Shown in pieces: positions 1-8,156 of a stretch of DNA of 14,717 nt (within the stretch, counting starts at the first letter, position 1; every line of letters begins with the position of its first letter). Source of the stretch: an uncultured Collinsella sp. (GTDB lineage: Bacteria; Actinomycetota; Coriobacteriia; Coriobacteriales; Coriobacteriaceae); assembly GCA_934654795.1 (NCBI GenBank), contig CAKUGT010000031.1, forward strand, positions 1-14,717, given 5' to 3'. The notes below the pieces were generated by a model. That model was given only the letters and a program-made list of their open reading frames with translations. It was not told the DNA's origin and ran no database searches. The translations under genes and the position numbers were made by a program.

Positions 1-203
1 GCCTCAAGAAGGAGTAACATCGGGACTTGCAGCGACGGACCTCAGGACGCTCTTACACCACGTCTGCGCGCGCGACCACGGTATGGTCGGCATGTCTAGA
101 ATTTGCCGCATACTTTTGGATTGGGCGCTCATTTAGCAACCTTGGTGTCTCCACATCCTCTAAAAAAGTTCTTAAAACAGCCTTAAAGGCGTTCCAACTC
201 GCG
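1..203. other. Non-coding upstream region
   Basis: No convincing gene is seen here. A 62-codon TTG-start frame (27-215) and an antisense frame cross it, but neither resembles a known family. The second half (about 100-200) is clearly more A/T-rich than the coding DNA, with A/T-rich runs near 160-188, as is common upstream of a promoter. A small hairpin, CGACCA-loop-TGGTCG, lies at 73-89 without a T tract. An AAGGAG sequence at 9-14 could be a ribosome site for something starting near 27, but no good start sits at the right distance. Confidence 0.5.
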
Positions 204-237
204 TTGACAGCGTAAAATACGCATGTTTGACTATGAC
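204..237 (+). promoter_or_regulatory. Putative promoter and dyad of the pel-like operon
   Basis: A perfect -35 consensus TTGACA lies at 204-209. At the usual spacing no good -10 is present; TATGAC at 232-237 would need a 22-base spacer. An alternative -10 is TAAAAT at 213-218 (5 of 6 matches), which has no clear -35 of its own. The dyad GCGTA-AAA-TACGC (210-222) covers the space between them and could be a regulator's operator. Because the spacing is poor, an activator-dependent promoter is possible. The first gene follows with the ribosome site AGGGGAGGAG (251-260) six bases before its ATG. Confidence 0.4.
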
Positions 238-266
238 AGAAGTGGATTTTAGGGGAGGAGTACGCC

Positions 267-2405
267 ATGGAGGTGCTGGTTGTTGGCAACACCGCATATG
301 TTGACGATGACTTTTGCGCCAAGGCATTCCCTGGGGACCACGTTAAGGTTGTAGCCGCGCAGGAAGCGCGCCGCGATGAGTCGTCGCCCCATGCCTCGTG
401 GAAAGAGCTGCTTCAGCACTTGGAGCAGGCCTACGAGTTCGACCGCGTGGTCTACCTGTCTAATTACCTTACCCCGCATACCGATACCGTGGGCGATATC
501 GAGCTACTGCGCTCGGTCTTTCGTACGTGCGCGGGTCGCCGGGTCCAACTACTGTATGTAGCGGGGCCCGCGGGTGCCGAGGGTGCCGCCGATGCCGCGG
601 GGCGAACGGGCAAGGGCATTATCGCGCACGCAGCCAACGACCTGTGCCGCTACTACGCTGCTCGCGAGGGCGTTCAGACCAAGATCCTGCGCGTGCCGTT
701 CCTGTATACCGCGTCTGCCGCGCTGGAGGACCCGTTTTTGGTGCCGCTGTTCGACGCATGCTCAACCGGATCGGCCGCTCTGCAGGGCGCGCAGGATGCG
801 GCGTTTCCCCTGCTGTGTGCCGAGGAGCTTTCGGTGCTGATGCGCCGTATCTTCGACAGCTGGAATGGTAACTTTGAGACGCTCGACGTAGCCGATACCT
901 TCCATCACACGGTGGGTGAGGTGGGCGAGGCCCTTCAGGCGCTGTTTCCAGGGCTCTCAGTTGCCTATGGCGATTCTGCCGGCTACGCCCTGCCCGCCAG
1001 CGACGTCGCTCGCGTGCGCTATGGCTGGTTTCAGCGCTACGACTTGCTGCGCGACCTCTCGACCATTCAGGCTCGCTGGGATGCTGGCCGTGCAAAGAAG
1101 GTCAACCCCTTGCGCGCGGCCATCGACCGCATTCAAATGCGCACGCTGCCTGTCAAATGCCTGGAGACGGCAGCCGCCTGGGTGCTCTTTGAAGTGCTGG
1201 AGCGCTTGTTCTCCCAATCGACCCAGCTCAACGTGCTCGATTATCGCCTGCTCTACGTGGTGCTCATCGGCACGCTGTATGGCCTGGACTTTGGCTTGGT
1301 CGCGGCGCTGTTGGCATCGGTGGGCTTGGCCGCGAGCTACTTTACTCAGTACGGCTATACCTTCCAGGGCCTGTTCTACGAGCCGTCCAACTGGCTGCCG
1401 TTTATTGCGTACTTTGTTGTGGGTGCCGTGTGCGGCTATGTGCAGCTGCGCAACAGCGAAGCCATTAGGGCGGAGCGCGATCAAAACGAGCTCGTGCGTA
1501 ATCGCAATACGTTCCTCACACAGCTTTACCACGACGCGATCGAGGACAAGCGTGCGTACAGGCGCCAGATCGTGGGTCGCCACGACAGCTTTGGCAAGAT
1601 CTTTGCCGTGACACAGGAGCTCGACGTGCTCAACCCACGCGACATCTATCGCAAGTGCTGCGAGCTTCTGGGCGAGATCCTCGAGAACGATTCGGTGGCG
1701 ATCTACCATGTTTCGGGCGGGGCATTTGCACGCCTGGTGGCAGCAAGTCCCGCGATTGCCGAAGATGCCGCTCGCTCGCTCACGCTTGAGCAGCTTGCAC
1801 CTCTTTTGGGCGACGGGGGTCGTTCGAGCCTGTGGGTGAACCGCGAACTGATGCCGGGGCTTCCCATGTTTGGATACACGATCGAGCGTGACAGGGCGCC
1901 CGCCGTGTTGATCTTTGTGCGTCGTGCGGCCGAGAACCAAATGACCCTCTATTATCAAAACTTGTTCCGCATCTTGTGCGGCCTGGTCGAAAGCGCGCTG
2001 GGCCGTGCCTTTGACTATGAGGCGGTGGCACAGGATAAGCGTTGCGTTGACGGTACTTGCGTGCTCAAGCAGGCTGCCTTTGGCCAAGAGCTCGCGGCCG
2101 AGCAGGCGCTGGCAGATGGCAAGATGGGCAGCTTTTTGCTCCTGCGCGTGGTACCGGGCATGGAGCCTGTCGGCGAGCTGGTGGGCGCAATTGGGTCGGC
2201 AATCCGCGAGAGCGATGCGGCGGGCCTGGTCGATGGTGACGTGCTTTACCTGCTTATGCGCCAGGCAAAGGCGTGCGATCTGCCCATTATCCGTGAGCGC
2301 TTGAGCGCAAAGCAGATTGCGGTGGAGCCCGTCGACGGCGAGGACATCGTGGCGCTGCTGCAGCACATCGCTTACACCGGTGACGTTGAGGGGGGTGCCG
2401 CTTGA
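267..2405 (+). CDS. pelD: PelD-like c-di-GMP receptor with fused SDR-like domain
   Basis: This is the probable regulatory membrane scaffold of Pel polysaccharide synthesis, 712 residues. Residues 1-280 resemble an extended SDR/NAD-epimerase fold (VVGN at the start, ILRVPFLYT near 140-148), but the glycine-rich loop is degenerate and the catalytic YxxxK is not visible around 110-125. Residues about 300-395 hold four membrane segments, followed by a linker helix, a GAF-like domain (about 445-580) and a degenerate GGDEF domain (about 590-712). In the last, R647-E-S-D650 is followed five residues later by DGDVL (656-660) in place of GGDEF. That spacing matches the c-di-GMP inhibitory I-site of GGDEF proteins, and the same site binds c-di-GMP in Pseudomonas PelD. 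The altered active site argues against cyclase activity. A strong ribosome site (251-260) supports the ATG. The stop overlaps the next start by four bases. Confidence 0.85.
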   Translation: MEVLVVGNTAYVDDDFCAKAFPGDHVKVVAAQEARRDESSPHASWKELLQHLEQAYEFDRVVYLSNYLTPHTDTVGDIELLRSVFRTCAGRRVQLLYVAGPAGAEGAADAAGRTGKGIIAHAANDLCRYYAAREGVQTKILRVPFLYTASAALEDPFLVPLFDACSTGSAALQGAQDAAFPLLCAEELSVLMRRIFDSWNGNFETLDVADTFHHTVGEVGEALQALFPGLSVAYGDSAGYALPASDVARVRYGWFQRYDLLRDLSTIQARWDAGRAKKVNPLRAAIDRIQMRTLPVKCLETAAAWVLFEVLERLFSQSTQLNVLDYRLLYVVLIGTLYGLDFGLVAALLASVGLAASYFTQYGYTFQGLFYEPSNWLPFIAYFVVGAVCGYVQLRNSEAIRAERDQNELVRNRNTFLTQLYHDAIEDKRAYRRQIVGRHDSFGKIFAVTQELDVLNPRDIYRKCCELLGEILENDSVAIYHVSGGAFARLVAASPAIAEDAARSLTLEQLAPLLGDGGRSSLWVNRELMPGLPMFGYTIERDRAPAVLIFVRRAAENQMTLYYQNLFRILCGLVESALGRAFDYEAVAQDKRCVDGTCVLKQAAFGQELAAEQALADGKMGSFLLLRVVPGMEPVGELVGAIGSAIRESDAAGLVDGDVLYLLMRQAKACDLPIIRERLSAKQIAVEPVDGEDIVALLQHIAYTGDVEGGAA

Positions 2406-3307
2406 TCTCGCTTGTCGTTGCCGCCGTCTTGCTGCTCATCCATGCGGTGGTTTGTCTGATGCTGTGGACGCTTATGAAGTTGGGCCTGCTGCCGGTGCGC
2501 GGGCACATGCTGGCTGTGATAGTGCTGGTGCCGCTGTGGGGCCCGTTGCTGGTGGTTCTGCTATCGGTCCGCGGCGCGGTGTTTGGCGAGGGGCTGAAAG
2601 AGTCTGCGCTGGAGTCGCTGCGCTTCAACGACGACCTGCATCGCAGCATCCTAGTGCACGAACGTGATGCCGATGCAGGCGTAGTGCCGCTCGAGGAGGC
2701 GCTCATCGTCAACGACCCGGCAGAACGGCGCCGACTAATGCTCTCCATGCTCACCGAGGAGCCCGACGCGTACCTGGCGCAGCTGCAGGCGGCTAAGCTT
2801 AACGACGACGTTGAGGTGGCTCACTATGCCGCGACGGCGGTGGCGCAGATCTCCAAGGAGTCCGACCTTAAACTGCAGCAGCTGGAGCGTGCCTTTAAGA
2901 CGGACCCGAGCGCGCAAAACCTCAACGAATACTGCGATTTTCTTGGTGAATACTTGGGCTCGGGCTTGGCTGAGGGACGCGTGGCTCAGATTCAGCGCCA
3001 ACAGTACGCGCGCCTGCTTGCGCGTCGTTGCGAGCGCGAGGACACCCTTGAGCTTCGCATTCGATACGCGACGGCGCTGGCCGATGTCGGACAGATCGAC
3101 GAGGCGCAGGCCGTGACCGACCAGCTGGTGCTCGATGTGCCCGAGGAGCAGGAGGTTTGGATGCTTTGCCTGCGCCTTGCGGTGATGCGCCGCGACGGTG
3201 ACGAAGTCCACCGCGTGATCGATGCGATTGACAAACAGTATGTATACTTGAGCGCCGCCAACCGCGAGGAACTGGCGTTTTGGCGCAACGGAGAGGAGGC
3301 CCGATGA
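2402..3307 (+). CDS. pelE: PelE-like membrane protein with TPR-type helices
   Basis: The product has 301 residues. Two hydrophobic segments (about 3-25 and 36-58) are followed by a soluble, helix-rich region (about 60-300) with TPR-like character, for example YATALADVGQIDEAQAV near 222-238. Two N-terminal membrane helices plus cytosolic TPR-like repeats is the architecture of PelE, which in Pseudomonas associates with PelD at the inner membrane and helps assemble the PelD-E-F-G synthase. PelE is poorly conserved, so the call rests on architecture and on its place directly after pelD and before the deacetylase and pelF. The start is TTG at 2402, inside the pelD stop (TTGA overlap), preceded by a GAGGGGGG ribosome site at about 2388-2395. 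Translational coupling to pelD is likely. Confidence 0.75.
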   Translation: MISLVVAAVLLLIHAVVCLMLWTLMKLGLLPVRGHMLAVIVLVPLWGPLLVVLLSVRGAVFGEGLKESALESLRFNDDLHRSILVHERDADAGVVPLEEALIVNDPAERRRLMLSMLTEEPDAYLAQLQAAKLNDDVEVAHYAATAVAQISKESDLKLQQLERAFKTDPSAQNLNEYCDFLGEYLGSGLAEGRVAQIQRQQYARLLARRCEREDTLELRIRYATALADVGQIDEAQAVTDQLVLDVPEEQEVWMLCLRLAVMRRDGDEVHRVIDAIDKQYVYLSAANREELAFWRNGEEAR

Positions 3308-5184
3308 GCGTGGTGCAGCATATCCGCGACCGTGCGGGCCATTTTCGCTGGATGGGACTTCTCGTGGTGTGGGCTGTCTTTATTGCCATGGCGGCCGTGC
3401 TGCTGGTGGAGCGTGCCGGCGTGCAGTACAGTGCGGGCCAGCATAAGCTGGGGATGCTTGCCGCCAACGATGCGGTGCCGGCCTCCTCGGCAATATTTGG
3501 CCAAAAGCCCACGTGCCTGGTCATTACCGACTCTGACCAAGCTAGCGTCGAGGACGTAAAGGAGCAGTTCGACCAGATCTTGCTCGACATGAAGGTCGCG
3601 CATCGCGATGTGGACCTTGCCCTGGATGGCGAGGATGCCATTCCCTCGCTGACCTCCTTCGATCGCGTGATTTTGCTCATGCCGTCGCTCGATGGCCTCG
3701 GTACGCACCTGAGCGACATTATGAGTTGGGTGAGTGCCGGTGGTTCGCTTATGCTCGCCATGCCGCCGGATAACTCGAGTTATCTGCAAGTGATTGCCCC
3801 CAAGCTTGGCATTGAATCGGCCGGATATGACTATGTAAAAGCCGAAAGCATTGTGCCGAGCGAGGACTTTATGGTGGGCGGGGGAGAGCGCTACGAGCTC
3901 TCGGACCCCTTTGATTCGTCGCTTTCGGTTTCGCTGCGCGAGACGGCTCGTGTGTGGGCTAAGACCGGCGATGCGGGCGCCCCGCTCATTTGGTCGAATG
4001 ATTGGGGAAGCGGACGCACCGTGGTGTGCAATATCGGCATCTACGACAAGGTCATGCGTGGTTTTTACGCCGCGGCGATCAGCCTGCTGGGCGATGCCAC
4101 GGCCTACCCCGTCATCAACAGCGCCGTCTTCTATCTGGACGACTTTCCCAGCCCCGTGCCCTCGGGCGACGGCACCTACATCAAGCGCGACTACGGGCTT
4201 TCTATCGCCGACTTTTATGCCAAGGTCTGGTGGCCCGATCTGCAAAAGCTCGCGCAAAAATATGGCGTTCGCTTTACCGGCGTGATGATTGAAAACTACG
4301 AGGACGCGGTCAACCAGACCGAGCCCGCGCGCCAGGCCGATACCACGCAGTTCCGCTACTTTGGCGGCATGCTGCTGCAGATGGGCGGAGAGCTGGGTTT
4401 CCACGGCTACAACCATCAGCCGCTTGCGCTCTGGGACACCGACTATGGTACGTTGTACGTCTACAAGACCTGGAAGAACAAAGAGACGCTCGTCGCTTCG
4501 CTCAACGAGCTTATCGCCTTTCAGGACGAGGTGCTGCCCAACGCGCACGGCTCGGTCTACGTTCCGCCGTCGAATATCCTTTCGGCCCGTGCACGCAAGC
4601 TTATCGGTACCGACGTTCCGCGCATTAAGACCATCGCCAGTACGTATTTTGAGGATGGCACCGACCTGCCGTACGTGCAGGAGTTTGGCGTGGCGAGCGA
4701 CGGCATTGTGGAGCAGCCGCGCATTGTCTCGGGCGGCATGGTCGGCGATTCCTATATGCGCCTGGCTGCCGTGTCCGAGCTCAACATGCACTACGTAAGC
4801 ACGCACTTTATGCATCCGGACGATCTGCTCGATCCCGATCGCGGCGCCAAGGAGGGCTGGGAGGTCTACAAGGGCGGCCTGACCGACTACCTGGACTGGC
4901 TTAGCAAGTCTGCGCCCGACCTGCGGCGTCAGACCGGTTCGGAATGCTCGGGCGCCATCCAGCGCTTTTCGTCCGTGACGGTGAGCGTGGATACCAGCGC
5001 GGATTCCTGGACGCTCAGCCTGGGCAATTTCCACGACGAGGCTTGGCTCATGCTCCGCGCCAACAACGACGAGCCGGGTGCAGTCACGGGTGGCGAGATT
5101 ACGCATCTGACGGGCGATCTGTACCTGGTTAAAGCCACGGACAAGACGGTGACCATTGCACGCGAGGAGGGTGGCGACAAATGA
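3304..5184 (+). CDS. pelADA: Membrane-anchored polysaccharide deacetylase, PelADA/DUF2194 type
   Basis: This is the probable extracytoplasmic deacetylase acting on the nascent polymer, 626 residues. A single N-terminal membrane anchor (about 16-36) is followed by a Rossmann-like, amidotransferase-like region (about 65-230). A NodB-like deacetylase domain comes next, with D279-D280-F-P (motif 1), H367-G-Y-N-H371 (metal-binding motif 2) and Y419-V-P-P-S423 (motif 3). Together these give a complete Asp/His/His metal site. A beta-rich C-terminal part (about 540-626) may bind sugar. There is no recognisable glycoside hydrolase domain, unlike the two-domain PelA of Pseudomonas. I prefer the ATG at 3304 to an in-frame TTG at 3280, because GGAGAGGAGG (3291-3300) precedes the ATG and it overlaps the pelE stop (ATGA). 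The family assignment is clear; the Pel substrate is inferred from pelF and pelG. Confidence 0.8.
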   Translation: MSVVQHIRDRAGHFRWMGLLVVWAVFIAMAAVLLVERAGVQYSAGQHKLGMLAANDAVPASSAIFGQKPTCLVITDSDQASVEDVKEQFDQILLDMKVAHRDVDLALDGEDAIPSLTSFDRVILLMPSLDGLGTHLSDIMSWVSAGGSLMLAMPPDNSSYLQVIAPKLGIESAGYDYVKAESIVPSEDFMVGGGERYELSDPFDSSLSVSLRETARVWAKTGDAGAPLIWSNDWGSGRTVVCNIGIYDKVMRGFYAAAISLLGDATAYPVINSAVFYLDDFPSPVPSGDGTYIKRDYGLSIADFYAKVWWPDLQKLAQKYGVRFTGVMIENYEDAVNQTEPARQADTTQFRYFGGMLLQMGGELGFHGYNHQPLALWDTDYGTLYVYKTWKNKETLVASLNELIAFQDEVLPNAHGSVYVPPSNILSARARKLIGTDVPRIKTIASTYFEDGTDLPYVQEFGVASDGIVEQPRIVSGGMVGDSYMRLAAVSELNMHYVSTHFMHPDDLLDPDRGAKEGWEVYKGGLTDYLDWLSKSAPDLRRQTGSECSGAIQRFSSVTVSVDTSADSWTLSLGNFHDEAWLMLRANNDEPGAVTGGEITHLTGDLYLVKATDKTVTIAREEGGDK

Positions 5185-6608
5185 GAATCTGTTTGGTACT
5201 CGAGGGTTGCTACCCCTATGTGCACGGCGGAGTGTCCACCTGGATGCACGGCTACATACAGGCCATGCCCGAGCACGAGTTTGTGCTGTGGGTGATTGGC
5301 GCGCATGCTGCCGACCGCGGCAAGTTTGTCTACGAGCTGCCCGGCAACGTGGTCGAGGTACACGAGGTATTTCTGGACGATGCCCTGCGCCTATCGGGCG
5401 AGCAGGAAGAGGCCGACTTTAACGCCGGCGAGCGCGAGGCGCTGCGCCGCCTGGTGTCGCTCTCCAATCCGGACTGGGACGTGTTGTTCGATATCTTCCA
5501 GCGCCGTCGCGTGCATCCGCTCTCGTTTTTGCAGAGCCGCACGTTTATGGATATCTTTCGCGACGTGTGCCTGGCCGAGTACCCATACACGCCCTTTGCC
5601 GATGCATTCCACACCATGCGCTCCATGCTGCTGCCCGTGCTCTACCTGCTGGGCAGCGAGGTGCCGGTGGCCGATGTGTACCACGCCATCTCAACCGGCT
5701 ACGGTGGCCTGCTCGCCTGCCTGGGCTCAAGCGTTCACCAGGCTCCGGTGCTGCTGACCGAGCACGGCATTTATACCCGCGAGCGCGAAGAAGAGATCAT
5801 TCGCGCCGACTGGGTGGTGCCGTCGTTTAAGGACCGCTGGATTCGCTTTTTCTACCTGCTTTCGGAGGAGATCTACCGCCGTGCCTTCCGCGTGACGAGC
5901 TTGTTCCATAACGCCCGCAAGACGCAGATCGATATGGGCTGCGATGCGGACAAATGCCTGGTTATTCCCAACGGCATCCAGTTCGACCGCTTTAAGGACA
6001 TTCCCTTAAAGCCCGATGACGGCTGGGTGGACATTGGCGCGGTGGTGCGTCTGGCGCCCATCAAGGACGTCAAGACCATGATCTATGCCTTCTTTGAACT
6101 GCACGAGCGCCTGCCCAAGGTGCGCCTGCACATCATGGGCGGCGTGGATGACGAGGAGTACGGAGCCGAGTGCCATGCGCTGGTGGAGACATTGGGCGTG
6201 CGTGACTTGATCTTTACCGGCCGCGTCAACGTGGTCGAGTACATGGAAAAGCTCGACTTTACCATTCTGTCGAGCATCTCCGAGGGCCAGCCGCTCAGTG
6301 TGCTGGAGTCGCTTGCAGCGCGCCGTCCCTGCGTGACGACCGAGGTGGGCTGCTGCCGCGAGCTGCTCGAAGGCGCTCCGGGCGATGACTTTGGCGTTGC
6401 AGGTTTTTTGACGCCGCCCATGTATCGCAAGGGCTTGGCCGATGCCATGGAGCGCATGTGCACAAGCCGCGCCCGCCGCATTGAGATGGGGGAGCGCGGC
6501 CAGCGTCGTGTTGCCACGTACTTCTTGCACGAGCAGATGCTCGCCAACTATCGCGCGCTGTACGACGAGACGGCGCGTGCGTTTGACCTGCCCAGAGAGG
6601 GGGAGTAG
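5181..6608 (+). CDS. pelF: PelF, GT4-family glycosyltransferase
   Basis: PelF is the cytosolic glycosyltransferase that polymerises the Pel backbone from a UDP-N-acetylhexosamine. The product has 475 residues, close to the roughly 500 of the Pseudomonas enzyme, and no membrane helix. Family signatures are the N-terminal EGCYPYVHGGVSTWMHGY (8-25), the TEHGIYTRERE motif (193-203), the nucleotide-sugar region VIPNGIQFDRF (261-271) and a GT4 EX7E motif with E368 and E376 in SEGQPLSVLE. These N-terminal and central signatures are particular to PelF rather than generic GT4 enzymes. The ATG overlaps the deacetylase stop by four bases, with GAGGAGG at about 5163-5169 as ribosome site. The gene sits between pelADA and pelG as in Gram-positive pel operons. 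Confidence 0.93.
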   Translation: MRICLVLEGCYPYVHGGVSTWMHGYIQAMPEHEFVLWVIGAHAADRGKFVYELPGNVVEVHEVFLDDALRLSGEQEEADFNAGEREALRRLVSLSNPDWDVLFDIFQRRRVHPLSFLQSRTFMDIFRDVCLAEYPYTPFADAFHTMRSMLLPVLYLLGSEVPVADVYHAISTGYGGLLACLGSSVHQAPVLLTEHGIYTREREEEIIRADWVVPSFKDRWIRFFYLLSEEIYRRAFRVTSLFHNARKTQIDMGCDADKCLVIPNGIQFDRFKDIPLKPDDGWVDIGAVVRLAPIKDVKTMIYAFFELHERLPKVRLHIMGGVDDEEYGAECHALVETLGVRDLIFTGRVNVVEYMEKLDFTILSSISEGQPLSVLESLAARRPCVTTEVGCCRELLEGAPGDDFGVAGFLTPPMYRKGLADAMERMCTSRARRIEMGERGQRRVATYFLHEQMLANYRALYDETARAFDLPREGE

Positions 6609-6611
6609 CCG

Positions 6612-8156
6612 GTGGCCGGAATCGGTTTTGAGCTCAAGCGCCTGTTTAGGCGCAAGGGTCTGTTTGCCACGATGCGCGCCTATGGCTACGCCGGCATTGT
6701 GTGCACGGGCCCCATGCTGCTTGGTGTGCTGCTCCAGGTGGGTATTTTGGTGCTGTGCGGTCTGTGGGGCGTGGGCCGCGCCAACCAAGATCTGCTGGTG
6801 TGCATGGTGACCTATACGCTGCTGGCATCGCTCACGCTCACGAGTTTTTTCTCCATGCCGGTCACGCGCTTTTTGGCCGACATGCTTTTTGCCGAGCGCG
6901 AGGATGAGATCCTGCCTTCGTTTTGGGGATCTAATTCCTTCATGCTCGTTGCGGGCACCGTGCTTTACGGCGTCTTTTTGCTGTTCTCGGGCGCCACGCT
7001 GCTGCAGGGGCTGCTGTGCCTGTGGCTGTTCAACATTATGATCGTCAACTGGAATGGCATGAGCTACCTCACGGCCATCAAGGATTATCGTGGCATTTTG
7101 TGCAGCTTTGCGGCCGCCATTGGCGTGGCGTGCCTGTGCGCCCTGGCAGCGCTGGCGCTGGGACTGCCGCCGGTCGAGGGCCTGTTGGCGTCAATCGCCC
7201 TAGGCTACGGCGTCATGCTCGCCTGGGATGTGGTACTGCTGTACCGGTATTTTCCACGGAGTGACCGGAGTCCCTGGCGTTTTTTGCGCTGGCTCGACCA
7301 ATTTATGCCGCTTGCGCTTACGGGGCTGTTTACCAACTTGGGGCTTTTCGCACACCTGGTTATTATCTGGGCGGGCCCTATTGGCGTGCAGATCAAAGGT
7401 CTTTTTTACGGGGCTCCTTACCATGACGTGCCCGCACTCATTGCGTTTTTGACCACACTCGTCACGACCGTCAACTTTGTGGTGTCGGTCGAGGTCAATT
7501 TCTATCCGCGCTACCGTGACTACTACAGCCTGTTTAACGACGGCGGCGTGGTGGGCGATATTGTGGTGGCCGAGGAGGAGATGCTCTCCACGCTCAACAG
7601 CGAACTGCGCTTTTGCGCGCTCAAGCAGCTGTTTGTGACCGCGGCGGTCATTTCGCTCGAGACCACAGTTCTCTCGGCCCTGCCTCTGGGCTTTAACAAC
7701 CTTATGCACGGGTATTTTCGAACGCTATGCGTAGGCTACGGCCTGTATGCCGTGGGCAACACGATCCTGCTTATCTTGCTGTACTTTACCGACTACAAGG
7801 GAGCCGTTCTGGCCTCGGGCCTGTTTGCCGGTGTGGCAGGGCTGGCGACCGCCGTGTCGTTGCTTTTGCCGCAGCAGTTTTACGGCTTTGGCTTTTTGTT
7901 GGGTGCGGTGGTGTTTTTTATCGTGGCCCTGCTGCGGCTCGATACCTATACCGCCAACTTGCCGTATCGTATCCTGAGCCAGCAGCCCATTGTGGCGACC
8001 GACAAAACGGGTCGCTTTACACAGCTGGGCCGCTTGCTCGACCGTGCCGAGCAGCGCTATGAGGAGTGCCGCCGCAAGGGCGTGCCGCACGGCGCGTTTC
8101 AGCGCGCAGTAGTTCGCGTGTATCGCAACCATTGGGGAGGTTCTGATGATCGATAA
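6612..8156 (+). CDS. pelG: PelG, MOP-superfamily-like polysaccharide transporter
   Basis: This integral membrane protein of 514 residues has about 12 predicted membrane segments between about residues 25 and 447. It resembles the MOP (flippase-like) proteins and is thought to carry the PelF product across the cytoplasmic membrane. The N-terminus GIGFELKRLFRRKGLFATM is a PelG signature, as are the SMPVTRFLAD (about 81-90) and VEVNFYPRYRDYY (about 293-305) regions. The start is GTG at 6612, three bases after the pelF stop, with a GAGAGGGGGAG ribosome site inside the pelF end. A charged, soluble tail of roughly 60 residues (about 455-514) makes it longer than Pseudomonas PelG (about 456 residues). 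The tail overlaps the downstream cotH start by 11 bases. Confidence 0.92.
   Translation: MAGIGFELKRLFRRKGLFATMRAYGYAGIVCTGPMLLGVLLQVGILVLCGLWGVGRANQDLLVCMVTYTLLASLTLTSFFSMPVTRFLADMLFAEREDEILPSFWGSNSFMLVAGTVLYGVFLLFSGATLLQGLLCLWLFNIMIVNWNGMSYLTAIKDYRGILCSFAAAIGVACLCALAALALGLPPVEGLLASIALGYGVMLAWDVVLLYRYFPRSDRSPWRFLRWLDQFMPLALTGLFTNLGLFAHLVIIWAGPIGVQIKGLFYGAPYHDVPALIAFLTTLVTTVNFVVSVEVNFYPRYRDYYSLFNDGGVVGDIVVAEEEMLSTLNSELRFCALKQLFVTAAVISLETTVLSALPLGFNNLMHGYFRTLCVGYGLYAVGNTILLILLYFTDYKGAVLASGLFAGVAGLATAVSLLLPQQFYGFGFLLGAVVFFIVALLRLDTYTANLPYRILSQQPIVATDKTGRFTQLGRLLDRAEQRYEECRRKGVPHGAFQRAVVRVYRNHWGGSDDR

Noticed and set aside
73..89. Hairpin CGACCA...TGGTCG as a terminator of an upstream gene
   Set aside because: Only six pairs with no T tract, and no gene end is visible upstream in the window.
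27..215. 62-codon frame with a TTG start in the leader
   Set aside because: Poor ribosome-site spacing, Ser/Thr/Arg-rich composition, no family, and it runs through the -35 element of the operon.
957..2366. 469-codon open frame on the - strand opposite pelD
   Set aside because: It is a shadow of pelD codon bias; there is no recognisable domain, and the composition is rich in His, Gln and Ala.
3280..3303. Earlier TTG start for the deacetylase
   Set aside because: The in-frame ATG at 3304 has a much better placed ribosome site, and its overlap with the pelE stop matches the four-base overlaps elsewhere in the operon.
2992..5106. 704-codon open frame on the - strand
   Set aside because: It lies wholly antisense to pelE and pelADA, which have clear domains and ribosome sites. 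Long antisense frames are expected in G/C-rich genes with strong third-position bias, and the translation resembles no family.
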